A stretch of DNA of 64,000 nt from Lingula anatina (GCF_001039355.2 NW_019775619.1:12413-76412); one strand, 5' to 3'; positions 1 to 9,523 are shown, counted from the first letter of the stretch. Notes: a model not told the origin generated them from the letters alone. Made by a program: numbers and translations.

Positions 1-415
1 TTTTTTTATTTTATTTATTTTATCTTTTAATTCTTAATTTTAAAAACAATATGTAAATGTTTGACCAATGTTTGAACATATAATTTAATCATTCTAAACA
101 ATTCTAATCAGTAACAAAGTCCAAGGATACGCTGCAATATCTCCAAGCAACAAAATCAAACAGGTGCAAAAACAAGTGCCCTGAGCTAATGATAAAGAAA
201 ATAAAAAAACTTCAAACAGCTGTTTTGTCGCTGAGGAAGCAGAAATCTTGTCTGACGTGGACATATGTACTAACAAATGCTGCAGTTAACTTGCTTTGTT
301 CAAAACGAAATAAACCTCTGTGTGCTATTATTTTGACTAGAAGCGTTCTTCTGTAGATATTATTGCCTGTAATAAAATAAAATTCTCGATACGTACTTTA
401 AATTAGTAATCTTAC

Positions 416-454
416 CTCATCTTTTCTCTTTTGCTTTTTTCGTCTTTCCGCCAT
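416..454 (-). CDS. Candidate first coding exon of a divergent gene, N-terminus resembling SEC62
   Basis: On the minus strand an ATG at 454 opens 13 codons (MAERRKKQKRKDE) and runs straight into a consensus donor (GAG then GTAAG, at 415-411). No further exon is visible, so the gene would continue off the left edge of the window. A short, strongly basic MAERR start followed by a phase-0 splice recalls the N-terminus of SEC62, an ER translocation factor, from memory. Thirteen residues are too few to prove this, and a chance ATG next to a chance donor cannot be excluded. Orientation is head-to-head with the CAT gene. Confidence 0.35.
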
Positions 455-1094
455 GCCTGTATGATAGCGGAAGTTATTGTACGCGAGTCGTAAAGTTGTG
501 ATTGAGTATTTTACAAGAAATAGGCATGCGACAAATACTGCGGCTTCTCTTATTCATTTTCTCTTTTTTATGTTGAATATATTATCATACGTTGTAGTCG
601 ATATGTTTACATTCCTTTTTTTACAAAAATATGGTGAAAAAATGCAATCATCATTCGTGCACGTATACACTGACCCGGAAAAAAAGCTGCCTGAAACATG
701 GTAGCAACCCAAAGCTTTGTCTCGTTTCGGTCAAAATATTTTTCTTTATTTAAGTGGAACATGATTGAAAGCGAGGTCACTACTTTATTATTTCTGGACT
801 TTGCGAGCGAGTAGGAGTGTTTGTACACAGCAATGATCACATGACGAAATAGGTCATGCACACCTTCTGATCCGGATTTAAGTCAGTCAGAAACTAGCAG
901 AAGAGACCATATGTGAAATTACTCGATGGTAATTGGGGAGAAATGTCTTAGAATGCGACAGATCACGGAGGACGCTGAATAAACCGCTCAGGCCAAGTAC
1001 ACATAACTTGTAAGTCCTCAACTTAATTTCAAGTTTAGTGTTCATGTTATAAAAATCACTCATTGTCGTATCTTTTGCACATTTTCAGCATCCG

Positions 1095-1308
1095 TATGAC
1101 AGGAAATTGGTAGTCCTAGGAATGGAAGTCCGGGCTCCCATATGTAGCACTATTAGTGGTGGTAGTATTAGTACAGTTTAGGGTTAGAGAATTAATGCAG
1201 TTCGTATCATATGTGGAACGAATTTCACCTGTGCAAAGTAATGGGGAACATACATGTACTACAGTTCCTACATGTAGCGAGCGGACTATCATTGCTGTAT
1301 GTCACACC
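1095..1308 (+). mobile_element. Family D TIR element, copy 1
   Basis: The left end reads ATGACAGGAAATTGGTAGTC and the right end GACTATCATTGCTGTATGTCACACC-like, an imperfect inverted pair. The interior shares GAATGGAAGTCCGGGCTCCC, ATATG and TTAGGGTTAG with the copies at 58601-58775 and 63812-64000. No open reading frame is conserved between copies, so it is a non-autonomous element. Confidence 0.7.
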
Positions 1309-1417
1309 GGTTCTTTGTTTGATTTCTGTGGGTGGTTATTAAGTATCATTATCCTGTCATCTCTGATAGCACAGTAAATACACTGATGATTTCCCTGTTG
1401 AGTAAGCTTGAAAGGAG

Positions 1418-1434
1418 AGGGGGGGGGGGGGGGG
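1418..1434 (+). repeat. Poly-G tract
   Basis: An uninterrupted G run directly abuts the left end of the foldback element. Confidence 0.9.
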
Positions 1435-1435
1435 G

Positions 1436-1925
1436 ACTAGCCGGTCTGCCTAAAATGCACAATACACCGCAATACAGCGCAACACAGCGCAATACACTTG
1501 AAAAAAACAAGTCCAGTTGGAAGTAAACACAGAAAACGATCATTCTCAACAAAATAAGGTAATATAAAAGCAAAATAATTGATTAGATTATTAATGTCAT
1601 TGATATAACTAACACATTGGCACTACTTCAATATCGTTGGGTCCGCAGCCATGTTGGCTTGTGTCTCTTCTTGACAGTATTACCGACCAAGAAGAGCCAC
1701 TAGCCAACATGGCAACTGACCCGACGATAAACAAAAGGTGCCAATTTCTTAAGTTTTATCAAGGCGTTTAATTATTTAGTAATATATTTCGCTCTTATAT
1801 CAACCTATTTTATTTGGAATGACCGTTTCCTGTGTTTTCTTGTAACTGGACTTGTTTCTTTTTTAAAGTGTATTGCACTGTATTGCGGTGTATTGCGCAT
1901 TTTAGGTAGACCCGGCACTAGCTGG
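1436..1925. mobile_element. Foldback (long inverted repeat) element, about 490 bp
   Basis: The left arm (about 1436-1673) and right arm (about 1687-1925) are reverse complements over almost their full length, with a loop of about 13 bases around 1674-1686. Matching blocks include CCTAAAATGC near the ends, AATACACCGCAATACAG, ACAAGTCCAGTT and CATGTTGGCT by the loop. No coding capacity is seen. A transcript across it would form one long hairpin. Confidence 0.85.
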
Positions 1926-2100
1926 TCACGAGGTTAACTCACAGGTCATCCTGACATGATAAAGCAGCCCTTGTACAACAACACTGCAGACCTGGATGGT
2001 TTATATTCACAATATAAGCAACCAAGATATTATACAATATTTATAAACCGTAGGCACAGTAAGTTGTCAATGATTGCAGTGAAGGACAGAAATAATATCA

Positions 2101-2101
2101 T

Positions 2102-2140
<39 letters not shown>

Positions 2141-2142
2141 TT
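2101..2142 (+). repeat. (TTTA)n microsatellite
   Basis: About ten tandem TTTA units. Confidence 0.95.
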
Positions 2143-2250
2143 GGTAACAGTTAACATGTAAAATTAAAGGTTTATTTGGTAGATATTGTACAGTAGACAA
2201 CATTCATATTGTTAATTTTAGAAGTTGTACATGTAGTCATGTTTTTATAA

Positions 2251-2272
2251 TTTTTTTTTTTTTTTTTTTTTT
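2251..2272 (+). repeat. Poly-T tract
   Basis: Uninterrupted run of 22 T. Confidence 0.95.
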
Positions 2273-2800
2273 GATTTGATTATCTAATGACAATTTTAGA
2301 AATAAATATGATACAGTTTGACAAAAAAAAAATTACAGTCAACGAGTGGCTAAGATATGGTTTATAAAATTATACTCATTAATTGTGCATACAGGGTCAC
2401 AATACAAGGTACATGTAGATGTATATTATATAGATGTCATATGTTGAAACATATGTATACAATTGTACTTTTGGTTAAATGCAACATACTGTGGTCATTT
2501 TATCTGCAGGTTATATAAATCTACTTTAGATAACATTTTGAATATGGCCAATCCATATGTGACCATGTAAACCACATACATGATGTAGAATAGGCTGCTT
2601 TTTGTCCTGTCACAGTACCTACATGTATTAGGGTAGTATCAATTACATAATAATTGTCAGGGTTGGATTCATAATTTGAGTTTGCACAATAGCTGTGAGG
2701 TATCTACTATGTACCAGCCTTTAGCAGGATTGGCAATACTTATTTGATACTCAGCAGAAGTTGTTAAACATATTGTTCTCAAAGAATGGGAACACATGAA

Positions 2801-2824
2801 TCTCTCTCTCTCTCTCTCTCTCTC
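2801..2824 (+). repeat. (TC)n microsatellite upstream of CAT exon 1
   Basis: Twelve TC dinucleotides about 170 bases before the first coding exon. Confidence 0.95.
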
Positions 2825-2998
2825 CATTTATTTTTCATTACATCCAGTAGTATATGTAACAGTTAAAGGAGATTGAATTCTGTTTTACATGAACTTCAAG
2901 GTTTTTGGACACAAATTTTAAATTGAAAGAAGTGTCAGAATTGAAAAGTGTAATGATGATGATGCTAATGATGATAATGTTCGGTTTTTCAGATCAGT

Positions 2999-3107
2999 AT
3001 GAGTAACTTTTTGCGTAAGTTACTACGGCGTAAGCACGTCGACTTAGAGAATGTGGAAGATACAAAACTTCACAGATGTCTTTCAACCCTAGATCTTACT
3101 TTCTTAG
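2999..3107 (+). CDS. SLC7A1/2/3-like: CAT gene coding exon 1
   Basis: This exon encodes residues 1-36 plus one base (phase 1). It starts with [15 protein letters not shown] and ends in the first transmembrane segment. An AG at 2991-2992 after a T-rich tract lies just 6 bases before the ATG, so an upstream non-coding exon is likely; I cannot place it. The donor is GTAAGT at 3108. A basic LRRK-type N-terminal stretch followed by RCLSTLDL is typical of cytosolic CAT N-termini. Confidence 0.92.
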
Positions 3108-5898
3108 GTAAGTTTATTATTGTGGATTATATTTTTAGTCTTTTTTAGTAGATTGCATTGGGTGATAATATTACTGATAATATTACCTTCCTCGCCACCA
3201 CCCACCCCCCCAACCTCACCCCCCACCCCCCATCCTTACTCCCACCCCCACTCCCATCCTTACCCCCCACCCCCCATCCTTACGCCAGTCCCCGCCCCCC
3301 ATCCTCACCCCCACAATCCCAATCCCCCCCATTAGTTTTGAATGTGATGTTCCATCGTATTATGTACTAGTAATGTTCTAGTACTAGTAAATAACCTTTT
3401 GTATGGGAACTGCATGGCACAGGCACTTGTATTCTCAAGGTTCTATATACGGGGTTCACTTTCATCACTAATTTTACTCTATTTGTCCTTCAAGGCACCA
3501 GTTCCACATGTTTAATGACTGAAACCATTGAACATATTCAAGTAAAACTTTATTGTCTCAGCTTCAGTTTTCCAGGTAGTTGTCATGGGTCCAGTGTTAA
3601 CATTAAAAAACTGTGTTCACATTCATTTTACTTTCTATATTAAACATGTTTATATTTCCAGGTATTGGGAGTACCCTGGGAGCTGGTATCTATGTGGTTG
3701 CCGGGCAGGTTGCCAAGGAGACGGCTGGACCTTCAGTTGTCTTATCATTTTTTATCGCAGCCGTGGCCTCAGTTTTGGCAGGTATGCAGTACAGAGGATA
3801 AAAGAAATTCCAAAAAAAACACCTAAAACACTGTCACAGCTCACACACTTGTACACTGCCTTTGATCTTAATCAAGAAATAATGAAAACAAACTTGTTTT
3901 GAATTTGATCTCATTCCTTATTTTCCAGGCATGTGTTATGCAGAGTTTGGGGCCAGAGTTCCTAAGACAGGGTCAGCCTATGTATACAGTTATGTCACAG
4001 TGGGGGAATTATGGGCCTTTATCATTGGCTGGAATCTTATCTTGGAATATGTCATAGGTATTGTCAAACTCCCTGATTTATTTTGTTTTATTTATTTTTT
4101 ATTTTTTGGTTTCATTTTATATAAATAAGTATTTTGAAATAAGATATGAATTGGTTGATGTTTACTTTATTTCATTTATTTACTATTTTTTTATTAGCAG
4201 TGATGGGAATTCTCATCCAATATACTTTTTTAAATCCTATTACAATACTTATGATTATGATAATAGTTATTATAATGACAGAAATAATGATATTATATAA
4301 TATTACTTTAATTACAATTGAAAAACAAATCTAAAATGGATATTCTAGTTCACCAGGTTAATATTTTTTATTCCCTCCACCAGGTACCGCCAGTGTGGCC
4401 CGGGCGTGGAGTGCCTATTTCGACACTCTCATTGGAGGCGCTATAGAGAAATTCTTCTCCCAGTATGTTCACATTGACGTACCGTACCTGTCCAAGTACC
4501 CAGACTTCTTTGCCTTAGCAATAACATTACTTTTGACTGGTAGGCTAATTTTTTTTTTCTCTTTAAATTAGTGGGTTGTTTTAATGATTGCTCCCATAAT
4601 TCGATGGTACTGAATGGTGTCCTGATGAGTAGGAAATTACAAAACAAAAAAAACTGACATTGAAAAAAAAAAAGAAAATAAATATAATAATAAAATTGTG
4701 ACTGTGTTCTAGCTGAAAGAAATAGAAAAGTTGTCCTACGTATTTAGACCACATTACGTAGAAGATGTTTCTGTAGTAAACTAAAGGACGGGGGTGGGGG
4801 GGGGGGGGTCTTGTGCCATCAGGGTCACTACTTCTCCTCTCCTAAATCCTTGGCCTTCTTACACAAAAGAAAGCTTTACAGAGAGTTTGTCTTAACTTTT
4901 ACACCGAATGTTAAGTCTGTTTGTCCCAAGACACTTCAATAAGAGCACTGATATAGTTCTGTAGTCACCATGTTCCAGTGCACCCCTTCAAAATTCTCCT
5001 ATACTGAAGTTGGGCAATATTTTAGGTTTAAAAACATAGTGAATTTAATTAGTTTTTTTTCTAAATGTTTTATTTCAGTGATATTAGCCATAGGTGTTAA
5101 AGAGTCTTCCTTTGTCAACAATATCTTCACGGGGGTCAACCTGCTGGTGGTCACCTACGTTGTTGTGTGTGGATGTTTTAAAGCAGATTTTAAAAACTGG
5201 AATATAAGTGAAAATCAGGTTTGTAGTGGTGGCTATAACAACCTCTATTTGTACTTTCTGTATTTATTTGAAAACAGAGTTTTTAAACTACAGTAACTTG
5301 AATATCTGTAAGAGGACATTGCAATTATTATAATAGAAGTAGTTTCTTTAAAATGACAGCTACTAATCAGATTAAAGCATTTCCAAATAAATCTGAGAGT
5401 AGCTAGTGAAATTTCTAGAAAAATTAATGTTTGTTGTAAGAATATCTGAAGTTCACTCACTTAATATGTCATTTACAGGTACCAAATTACACAGATCCCA
5501 CAGAACCATTTGGGCATGGCGGCTTCTTCTCCTACGGCATCTCCGGTACCCTGTCTGGTGCTGCCACCTGTTTTTATGCATTTGTTGGCTTTGACTGTAT
5601 CGCTACAACAGGTGGGTGAAACTTGGATTATCTGAGAATTCTCTTTAGTAAATTTTTATTTGTTGGTTTTGTACTGAATTGCTTTAACAGGTGGACAAAA
5701 CATTTCATATCTGGGACTTTAAAGTCTATGGATTTTGTTTAATAACATCGTTTGTATGCTTTGACTGTATTGCAACAGATTGGAAAGCATGTGATTGTGA
5801 TTTATAACTACAAGATCTACAGTTCTGTTTGTTTGCTTCCTAGAGAAATAATGCCATTCCTGGATAGAATGGAATCATAAACATCAGCTGATCTTGTT

Positions 5899-5950
<52 letters not shown>

Positions 5951-8548
5951 TTATTATAATATTTATTTGTAGTCAAAAATCCATATAAAATGGGTAAAAT
6001 GAACAGAAAAGATGAATAAAGTCAGTAAAGAAATAAATACGTAGTTAAGATATTAAGAGATTACAATATATAGTACAAAGTAAATAAATATATGGACAGT
6101 TAAGAGTTTAAGAGAAGATTTTAAGTTTACAGAGAAAAGCAAGTTATTCCAGTATGAACCCACCTTGTATTGACTTTGACCCCATTTCCAGAGATTAGAT
6201 CGATCTACTTTAGATCGACCTAACTCCCTGGGGGTTCACGCTAAATAGCTGTCAGCCGGGCGGACACGAAAGTTAATTACATCCTTACAGCTTGTTGTAG
6301 GCGGGACGGACATTTAAGCCGGATTATCTGACAGTAATCTATTGAGACTCCCCGCGGGGATAGATCGATCTAAAAGCTCTGGGAATACAGCCTTTGACAT
6401 ACATAACACAATCCATTTTGTGGGCCAAGCTGATGTGCACTAACTCCTGGGGGTCTCTTGTTGAATGCAATCAGATTAACAAGCTAACAGGCAACCTCCT
6501 GGCATTGAGCAGTATGTAGAGAAGCTGATGATTATACAACACAGTGACAAACTGGTGTTTTTTCTTTCAGGTGAAGAGGTACAAAACCCCCAAAAGGCCA
6601 TCCCCATCAGCATTATAGTGTCACTGCTGGCCTGTTTTGCTGCGTACTTTGGGATATCCGCCATCTTGACCTTGATGTGGCCGTACTATGACCTTGACTC
6701 CAGTGCACCACTGCCTGTGGTATTTGATGACGTGGGCTGGACTGTCGCCAAGTATATCATAGCAGTAGGCGCTATATGTGGACTGTCTACGAGGTAGTAG
6801 ATTTATTTTACTGACTGTGCAATATTTTTTTATTAATTATTAAATTATGTAATATTCTAAAAAATATTGTAAGGTTGTAATATAATATTTATTTATTGAT
6901 TTATTTATGTATTTTCAAAGTACAAACAAAATGTCATATTACTGTGTACATCACTTTCTAATGATTAAACAATTCAACCTAAAAATGTATATAATATGTG
7001 AGATGCAAAGATGAATTGGATTTCTCTTATTTTTCTCAGAGCATTTTTTATATGACATTGTGTGTTGGGAGAGGGGGGCATGAATCACTTATATAACAGT
7101 AAAACAAATTTTTGTGTCCTAGATGAAGTTGTTGTTTTGTACCAAGTTTCAACTTTGAAGTCAGTAATCAGCCGCACCAGTTTAAGTTAAACTGCGTTAT
7201 CAGCCCCACCATTTCTTTCTTTCTTTTCAGTCTACTTGGTGCTATGTTTCCGATGCCTCGTGTGATCTACGCCATGGCACAAGATGGCCTCCTCTTCTGG
7301 TTCCTCGCTGACATCAGCCCCAGGTTTCACACGCCATTACTTGCCACTGCGATATCAGGGATTTTATCTGGTAATCTCTATGTCTTTGGTGTCCTCTTTT
7401 GAACCTCCATCAATCATTTTATTGTAGAGTTTTTGATTTGTTATAATATTTAACTAATTTTTTGTCTTTTTTCTTGCCACTACAATATCAGGGATTTTAT
7501 CTGGTAAACTTTGCAACTTTGGTGTACTCTTTGAATGTCCATCAATCATTTCATCCTAGAGTTATTGATTTGTTATAATTTTTAACTTACTTTTTTGTTG
7601 GTTTTTCTTGTTCTTATATTTGTATGGCTATAGATATAAAAAATTGTCATGACATGCAATAAATCTAAAAAGAACAGAATAAAAGGAAAGTTTGGTATTA
7701 AATTTCAGGTTGTATGGCCATGTTGTTTGATTTAACAGAACTGGTCAATATGATGTCCATAGGAACACTTCTTGCCTATACACTAGTAGGAGCCTGTGTG
7801 TTAATATTAAGATATCGCCCAGATAAAGAGGACATTCTCTCCAATAGTGTTGACCTAGGAGGACAAGAGCGCTATTACACTGGTGTCCCTCTCTTAAAGG
7901 ATATTATTAGGACAGCGTTCGTGAGAACTGGACCTAACCCCACGGATTTAACATCCACCATTGTAGCCTTTGCTGTGTTAATCATAGGTGATCATCTTCC
8001 ACGACACACAGTATTAGATAGCAATTATAAAAAGGAATGTGTAAAAAAAATTTATAAGTAGAAAAAAAGTTATAATGAATGAATTTTATGTGAGTTTTAA
8101 AATGAATATAATTAAATACATGGTGATCACTTTTTCCAAGTAACTTCAACAGTTTATTTCAAACAAAATGTATGCTCTATCCAAAGTTTTTAGGAAAAGT
8201 TGCTCTAGTAAACTGGCTTTGAGATCTTGTCTTTGTGATATTAGTTGAATTTTTTTAATCATCCCACTGACTCATGTGATTATATGTGCAATGTAATCAC
8301 TTTGTTGTGATGAAATTTGAAATTTATTAATTTTCTGTCTTGTTATAATAAACTTCCAGGGTTTCTGGTGGCGGGTATCAGCGCTGTGATCATATACGCC
8401 CAGCAGTATCTAGCAAACGCCCAGTGGTGGGCCATTCTACTACTGTTGATATTAGTGGTGCCGCTGATTCTCCTGGTCATTGTCATCTGGATACAGCCAC
8501 AAAACAAAAGATGTGTCACATTTCTGGTAAGACTGGAGTCAGATTGGC

Positions 8549-8601
<53 letters not shown>

Positions 8602-9523
8602 TTGTACGTGTGGGTGTGTCAGTATGTGTTTATGTGGAGATAGAGAATTTTAAAGGCCAGTTTTTTTCTGTGAAAAATACACCAGCTGGGTTATGTTATA
8701 AGAATAAATTAACCTTTTCTCCAATCAACAGCTAATATTTAAATTGATTACTGTGAAGATGTGCAACACGGACATTGGATTGTTATAGATGAACAATTTT
8801 AATACAAGCAGTTGATTAAAGAAAAAATACTTCCCTTTGTATCTCTAAACAAATCCATTGGCTTAAATGGTGGTTGTCTTAATAATGACATTTGCTCTCG
8901 TTGCTGACAGTGATAGTACCTATAGAGAGCTCAGTGTGTGTGTGTATAGGTGAAGAGGTGTGTGCATAAATATTACATATACACTTGTGCCTGTTACTAT
9001 CCTCTAGGTGCCTGGGGTGCCAGTGATGCCTGTGATCAGTATGTTCGTCAATATATTCCTTATGTTAAAGCTTCCTGTTCAGACCTGGGTAAGGTTTGGA
9101 GTCTGGATGCTGCTAGGTAAGTCTCTTTCTCTCTCTCTATCTTTCTCTCTCCAAACAATCTCTACTGACACATTCAAGTATTAGTCACAATCTCAACTGA
9201 CACATTCAAGTAGTAGTCACAATCTCAACTGACACATTCAAGTAGTAGTCACAATCTCAACTGACACATTCAAGTAGTAGTCACAATCTCAACTGACACA
9301 TTCAAGTATTTGTCACAATCTCAACTGACACATTTGAATGTTTGCCAGTGTCTCAACTGACTGTCTTCTGATTTCAGGATTTTTGATCTACTTTGGTTAT
9401 GGGATATGGAAGAGCCAAGCAGAGCCGGATTATCGTCTGCTTGAGCAAGAACCAGACGAGACGACTGGTATCCTGTCAGATGAGGAAAGCATCAATCCAG
9501 CAGAAAAATCTTCATATCAATGA
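2999..9523 (+). CDS. SLC7A1/2/3-like: Cationic amino acid transporter (CAT, SLC7A1/2/3-like), 12 coding exons
   Basis: The joined coding exons are 2999-3107, 3662-3781, 3929-4057, 4384-4539, 5079-5218, 5479-5611, 6571-6793, 7231-7370, 7709-7987, 8360-8526, 9008-9116 and 9378-9523. Every intron is GT-AG and the phases agree, giving 1851 nt and 616 residues; vertebrate CAT-1 has about 630. The product should be a multi-pass plasma-membrane carrier for arginine, lysine and ornithine. Supporting motifs are [15 protein letters not shown] (about residues 37-51, substrate-binding TM1), [20 protein letters not shown] (about 86-105; its Glu matches Glu107 of mouse CAT-1), [39 protein letters not shown]-like [18 protein letters not shown], and [11 protein letters not shown] at the C-terminus. 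Two N-glycosylation sequons (NIS 213, NYT 221) lie in the expected large extracellular loop. The start ATG fits because LRRK-VD follows, as in vertebrate CATs. Assignment to one paralogue is not possible; it is probably a co-orthologue of SLC7A1/2/3. Confidence 0.95.
3192..3335 (+). repeat. C-rich CCCCCACC/CATCCTTAC repeat in CAT intron 1
   Basis: A degenerate tandem of CACCCCCCATCCTTA-like units. The plus strand is pyrimidine-rich, so the complementary strand has many G runs. Confidence 0.8.
3662..3781 (+). CDS. SLC7A1/2/3-like: CAT gene coding exon 2
   Basis: This 120-nt exon (phase 1 to phase 1) encodes about residues 37-77: the rest of TM1 with [13 protein letters not shown], the short loop [10 protein letters not shown], and TM2 ending in ASVLAG. 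It follows a TTTATATTTCCAG acceptor and has donor GTATGC. The GSTLGAG stretch is the unwound substrate-binding part of TM1 in the APC superfamily. Confidence 0.95.
3929..4057 (+). CDS. SLC7A1/2/3-like: CAT gene coding exon 3
   Basis: This 129-nt exon (phase 1 to 1) covers about residues 77-120. It holds [20 protein letters not shown], the VGELWAF glutamate (about residue 103) needed for transport in mouse CAT-1, and [10 protein letters not shown] of TM3. The acceptor is TTTTCCAG and the donor GTATTG. Confidence 0.95.
   Translation, partial: ACVMQSLGPEFLRQGQPMYTVMSQWGNYGPLSLAGILSWNMS
4384..4539 (+). CDS. SLC7A1/2/3-like: CAT gene coding exon 4
   Basis: This 156-nt exon (phase 1 to 1) covers about residues 120-172. 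It contains [13 protein letters not shown], conserved in all CATs, then a loop ([21 protein letters not shown]) and the start of TM5 ([11 protein letters not shown]). Acceptor CACCAG, donor GTAGGC. Confidence 0.95.
4790..4808 (+). repeat. G-rich tract in CAT intron 4
   Basis: GGGGGT followed by a long G run. Confidence 0.85.
5079..5218 (+). CDS. SLC7A1/2/3-like: CAT gene coding exon 5
   Basis: This 140-nt exon (phase 1 to 0) covers about residues 172-218, with [20 protein letters not shown] and a following TM segment, then [13 protein letters not shown] entering the large extracellular loop. The NIS sequon at residue 213 aligns with the glycosylated loop of vertebrate CATs. Donor GTTTGT. Confidence 0.94.
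5479..5611 (+). CDS. SLC7A1/2/3-like: CAT gene coding exon 6
   Basis: This 133-nt exon (phase 0 to 1) covers about residues 219-263. It has the NYT sequon (221), [10 protein letters not shown], and the highly conserved [20 protein letters not shown]. Two degenerate copies of its last 30 bases lie in the following intron (5659-5690 and 5751-5778). Donor GTGGGT. Confidence 0.95.
5659..5778 (+). repeat. Two degenerate copies of the exon 6 3' end in intron 6
   Basis: Exon 6 ends TTTGTTGGCTTTGACTG...ACAACAG then GTGGGTG. A diverged copy at 5659-5690 reads TTTGTTGGTTTTGTACTG...TTAACAG then GTGGAC. Another at 5751-5778 reads TTTGTATGCTTTGACTGTAT then TGCAACAG. The order and spacing suggest tandem duplication of the exon end followed by decay. 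Confidence 0.6.
5901..5948 (+). repeat. (AAT)n microsatellite, CAT intron 6
   Basis: Tandem AAT units. Confidence 0.95.
6181..6391 (+). mobile_element. Family C TIR element, copy 1 (in CAT intron 6)
   Basis: The element has inverted ends near TTCCAGAGATTAGATCGATC and its complement, with an inner block CCTGGGGGTTCACGCTAAAT. It is shared with 10257-10456 (opposite strand) and 18522-18722. CTTTGAC flanks this copy at 6174-6180 and 6392-6398, a possible 7-bp target duplication. No ORF, so non-autonomous. Confidence 0.8.
6571..6793 (+). CDS. SLC7A1/2/3-like: CAT gene coding exon 7
   Basis: This 223-nt exon (phase 1 to 2) covers about residues 263-337. It starts with the conserved cytosolic stretch [15 protein letters not shown], followed by a TM, an extracellular loop ([20 protein letters not shown]) and the next TM ([16 protein letters not shown]). 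Acceptor TTCTTTCAG, donor GTAGTA. Confidence 0.95.
7231..7370 (+). CDS. SLC7A1/2/3-like: CAT gene coding exon 8 (affinity-determining region)
   Basis: This 140-nt exon (phase 2 to 1) covers about residues 337-384 and encodes [20 protein letters not shown], then [20 protein letters not shown]. In mammalian SLC7A2 the equivalent stretch is the alternatively spliced segment that separates low-affinity CAT-2A from high-affinity CAT-2B. Its length here equals that of CAT-1. The 3' end of this exon with its donor is tandemly duplicated at 7473-7604. Confidence 0.95.
7340..7604 (+). repeat. 133-bp tandem duplication spanning the exon 8 end, its donor and intron 8 sequence
   Basis: Unit 1 (7340-7472) starts CTTGCCACTGCGATATCAGG inside exon 8 and crosses the true donor at 7371. 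Unit 2 (7473-about 7604) repeats CTTGCCACTACAATATCAGG, the coding end GGATTTTATCTG, a GTAAAC donor, CCATCAATCATTT and GATTTGTTATAAT. Differences are scattered single bases. Confidence 0.85.
7709..7987 (+). CDS. SLC7A1/2/3-like: CAT gene coding exon 9
   Basis: This 279-nt exon (phase 1 to 1) covers about residues 384-477. It contains [20 protein letters not shown], a hallmark of CATs, the VLILRYRPD end of that TM, a hydrophilic cytosolic loop, and the start of the next TM ([11 protein letters not shown]). Acceptor AATTTCAG, donor GTGATC. Confidence 0.95.
8360..8526 (+). CDS. SLC7A1/2/3-like: CAT gene coding exon 10
   Basis: This 167-nt exon (phase 1 to 0) covers about residues 477-532, giving one TM ([15 protein letters not shown]) and a very hydrophobic TM ([20 protein letters not shown]) ending in [13 protein letters not shown]. 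Donor GTAAGA, with a long GT tract starting 26 bases downstream. Confidence 0.93.
8553..8599 (+). repeat. (GT)n microsatellite in CAT intron 10
   Basis: About 23 GT units, beginning 26 bases after the exon 10 donor. Confidence 0.95.
9008..9116 (+). CDS. SLC7A1/2/3-like: CAT gene coding exon 11
   Basis: This 109-nt exon (phase 0 to 1) covers about residues 533-569 and encodes [20 protein letters not shown] followed by [14 protein letters not shown], matching the penultimate TMs of CATs. Acceptor CCTCTAG, donor GTAAGT. Confidence 0.94.
9151..9345 (+). repeat. 32-bp minisatellite in CAT intron 11
   Basis: About six copies of GTAGTCACAATCTCAACTGA followed by CACATTCAAGTA, near-identical from 9181 to 9308 and degenerating on both sides. 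The array ends about 30 bases before the exon 12 acceptor at 9376-9377. Confidence 0.92.
9378..9523 (+). CDS. SLC7A1/2/3-like: CAT gene coding exon 12 with stop codon
   Basis: This terminal exon encodes about residues 569-616: [16 protein letters not shown] ends TM14, then an acidic cytosolic tail ([14 protein letters not shown]) and TGA at 9521-9523. The acceptor follows a 32-bp minisatellite. The 3' UTR extent is unknown; the first clear AATAAA signals downstream are at 10808 and 10861. Confidence 0.95.

Larger units (their letters stand above)
455..2992. other. Spacer between divergent genes: upstream region of the CAT gene
   Basis: No coding exon seen. The stretch should hold the promoters of both neighbours and at least one CAT 5' non-coding exon. 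I could not place a TATA box or initiator with confidence. It contains a family D element (1095-1308), a foldback element (1436-1925), a TTTA tract, a poly-T tract and a CT tract. TACATGTA-type palindromes recur (for example near 1250, 1270, 2229, 2412 and 2622). Confidence 0.6.
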
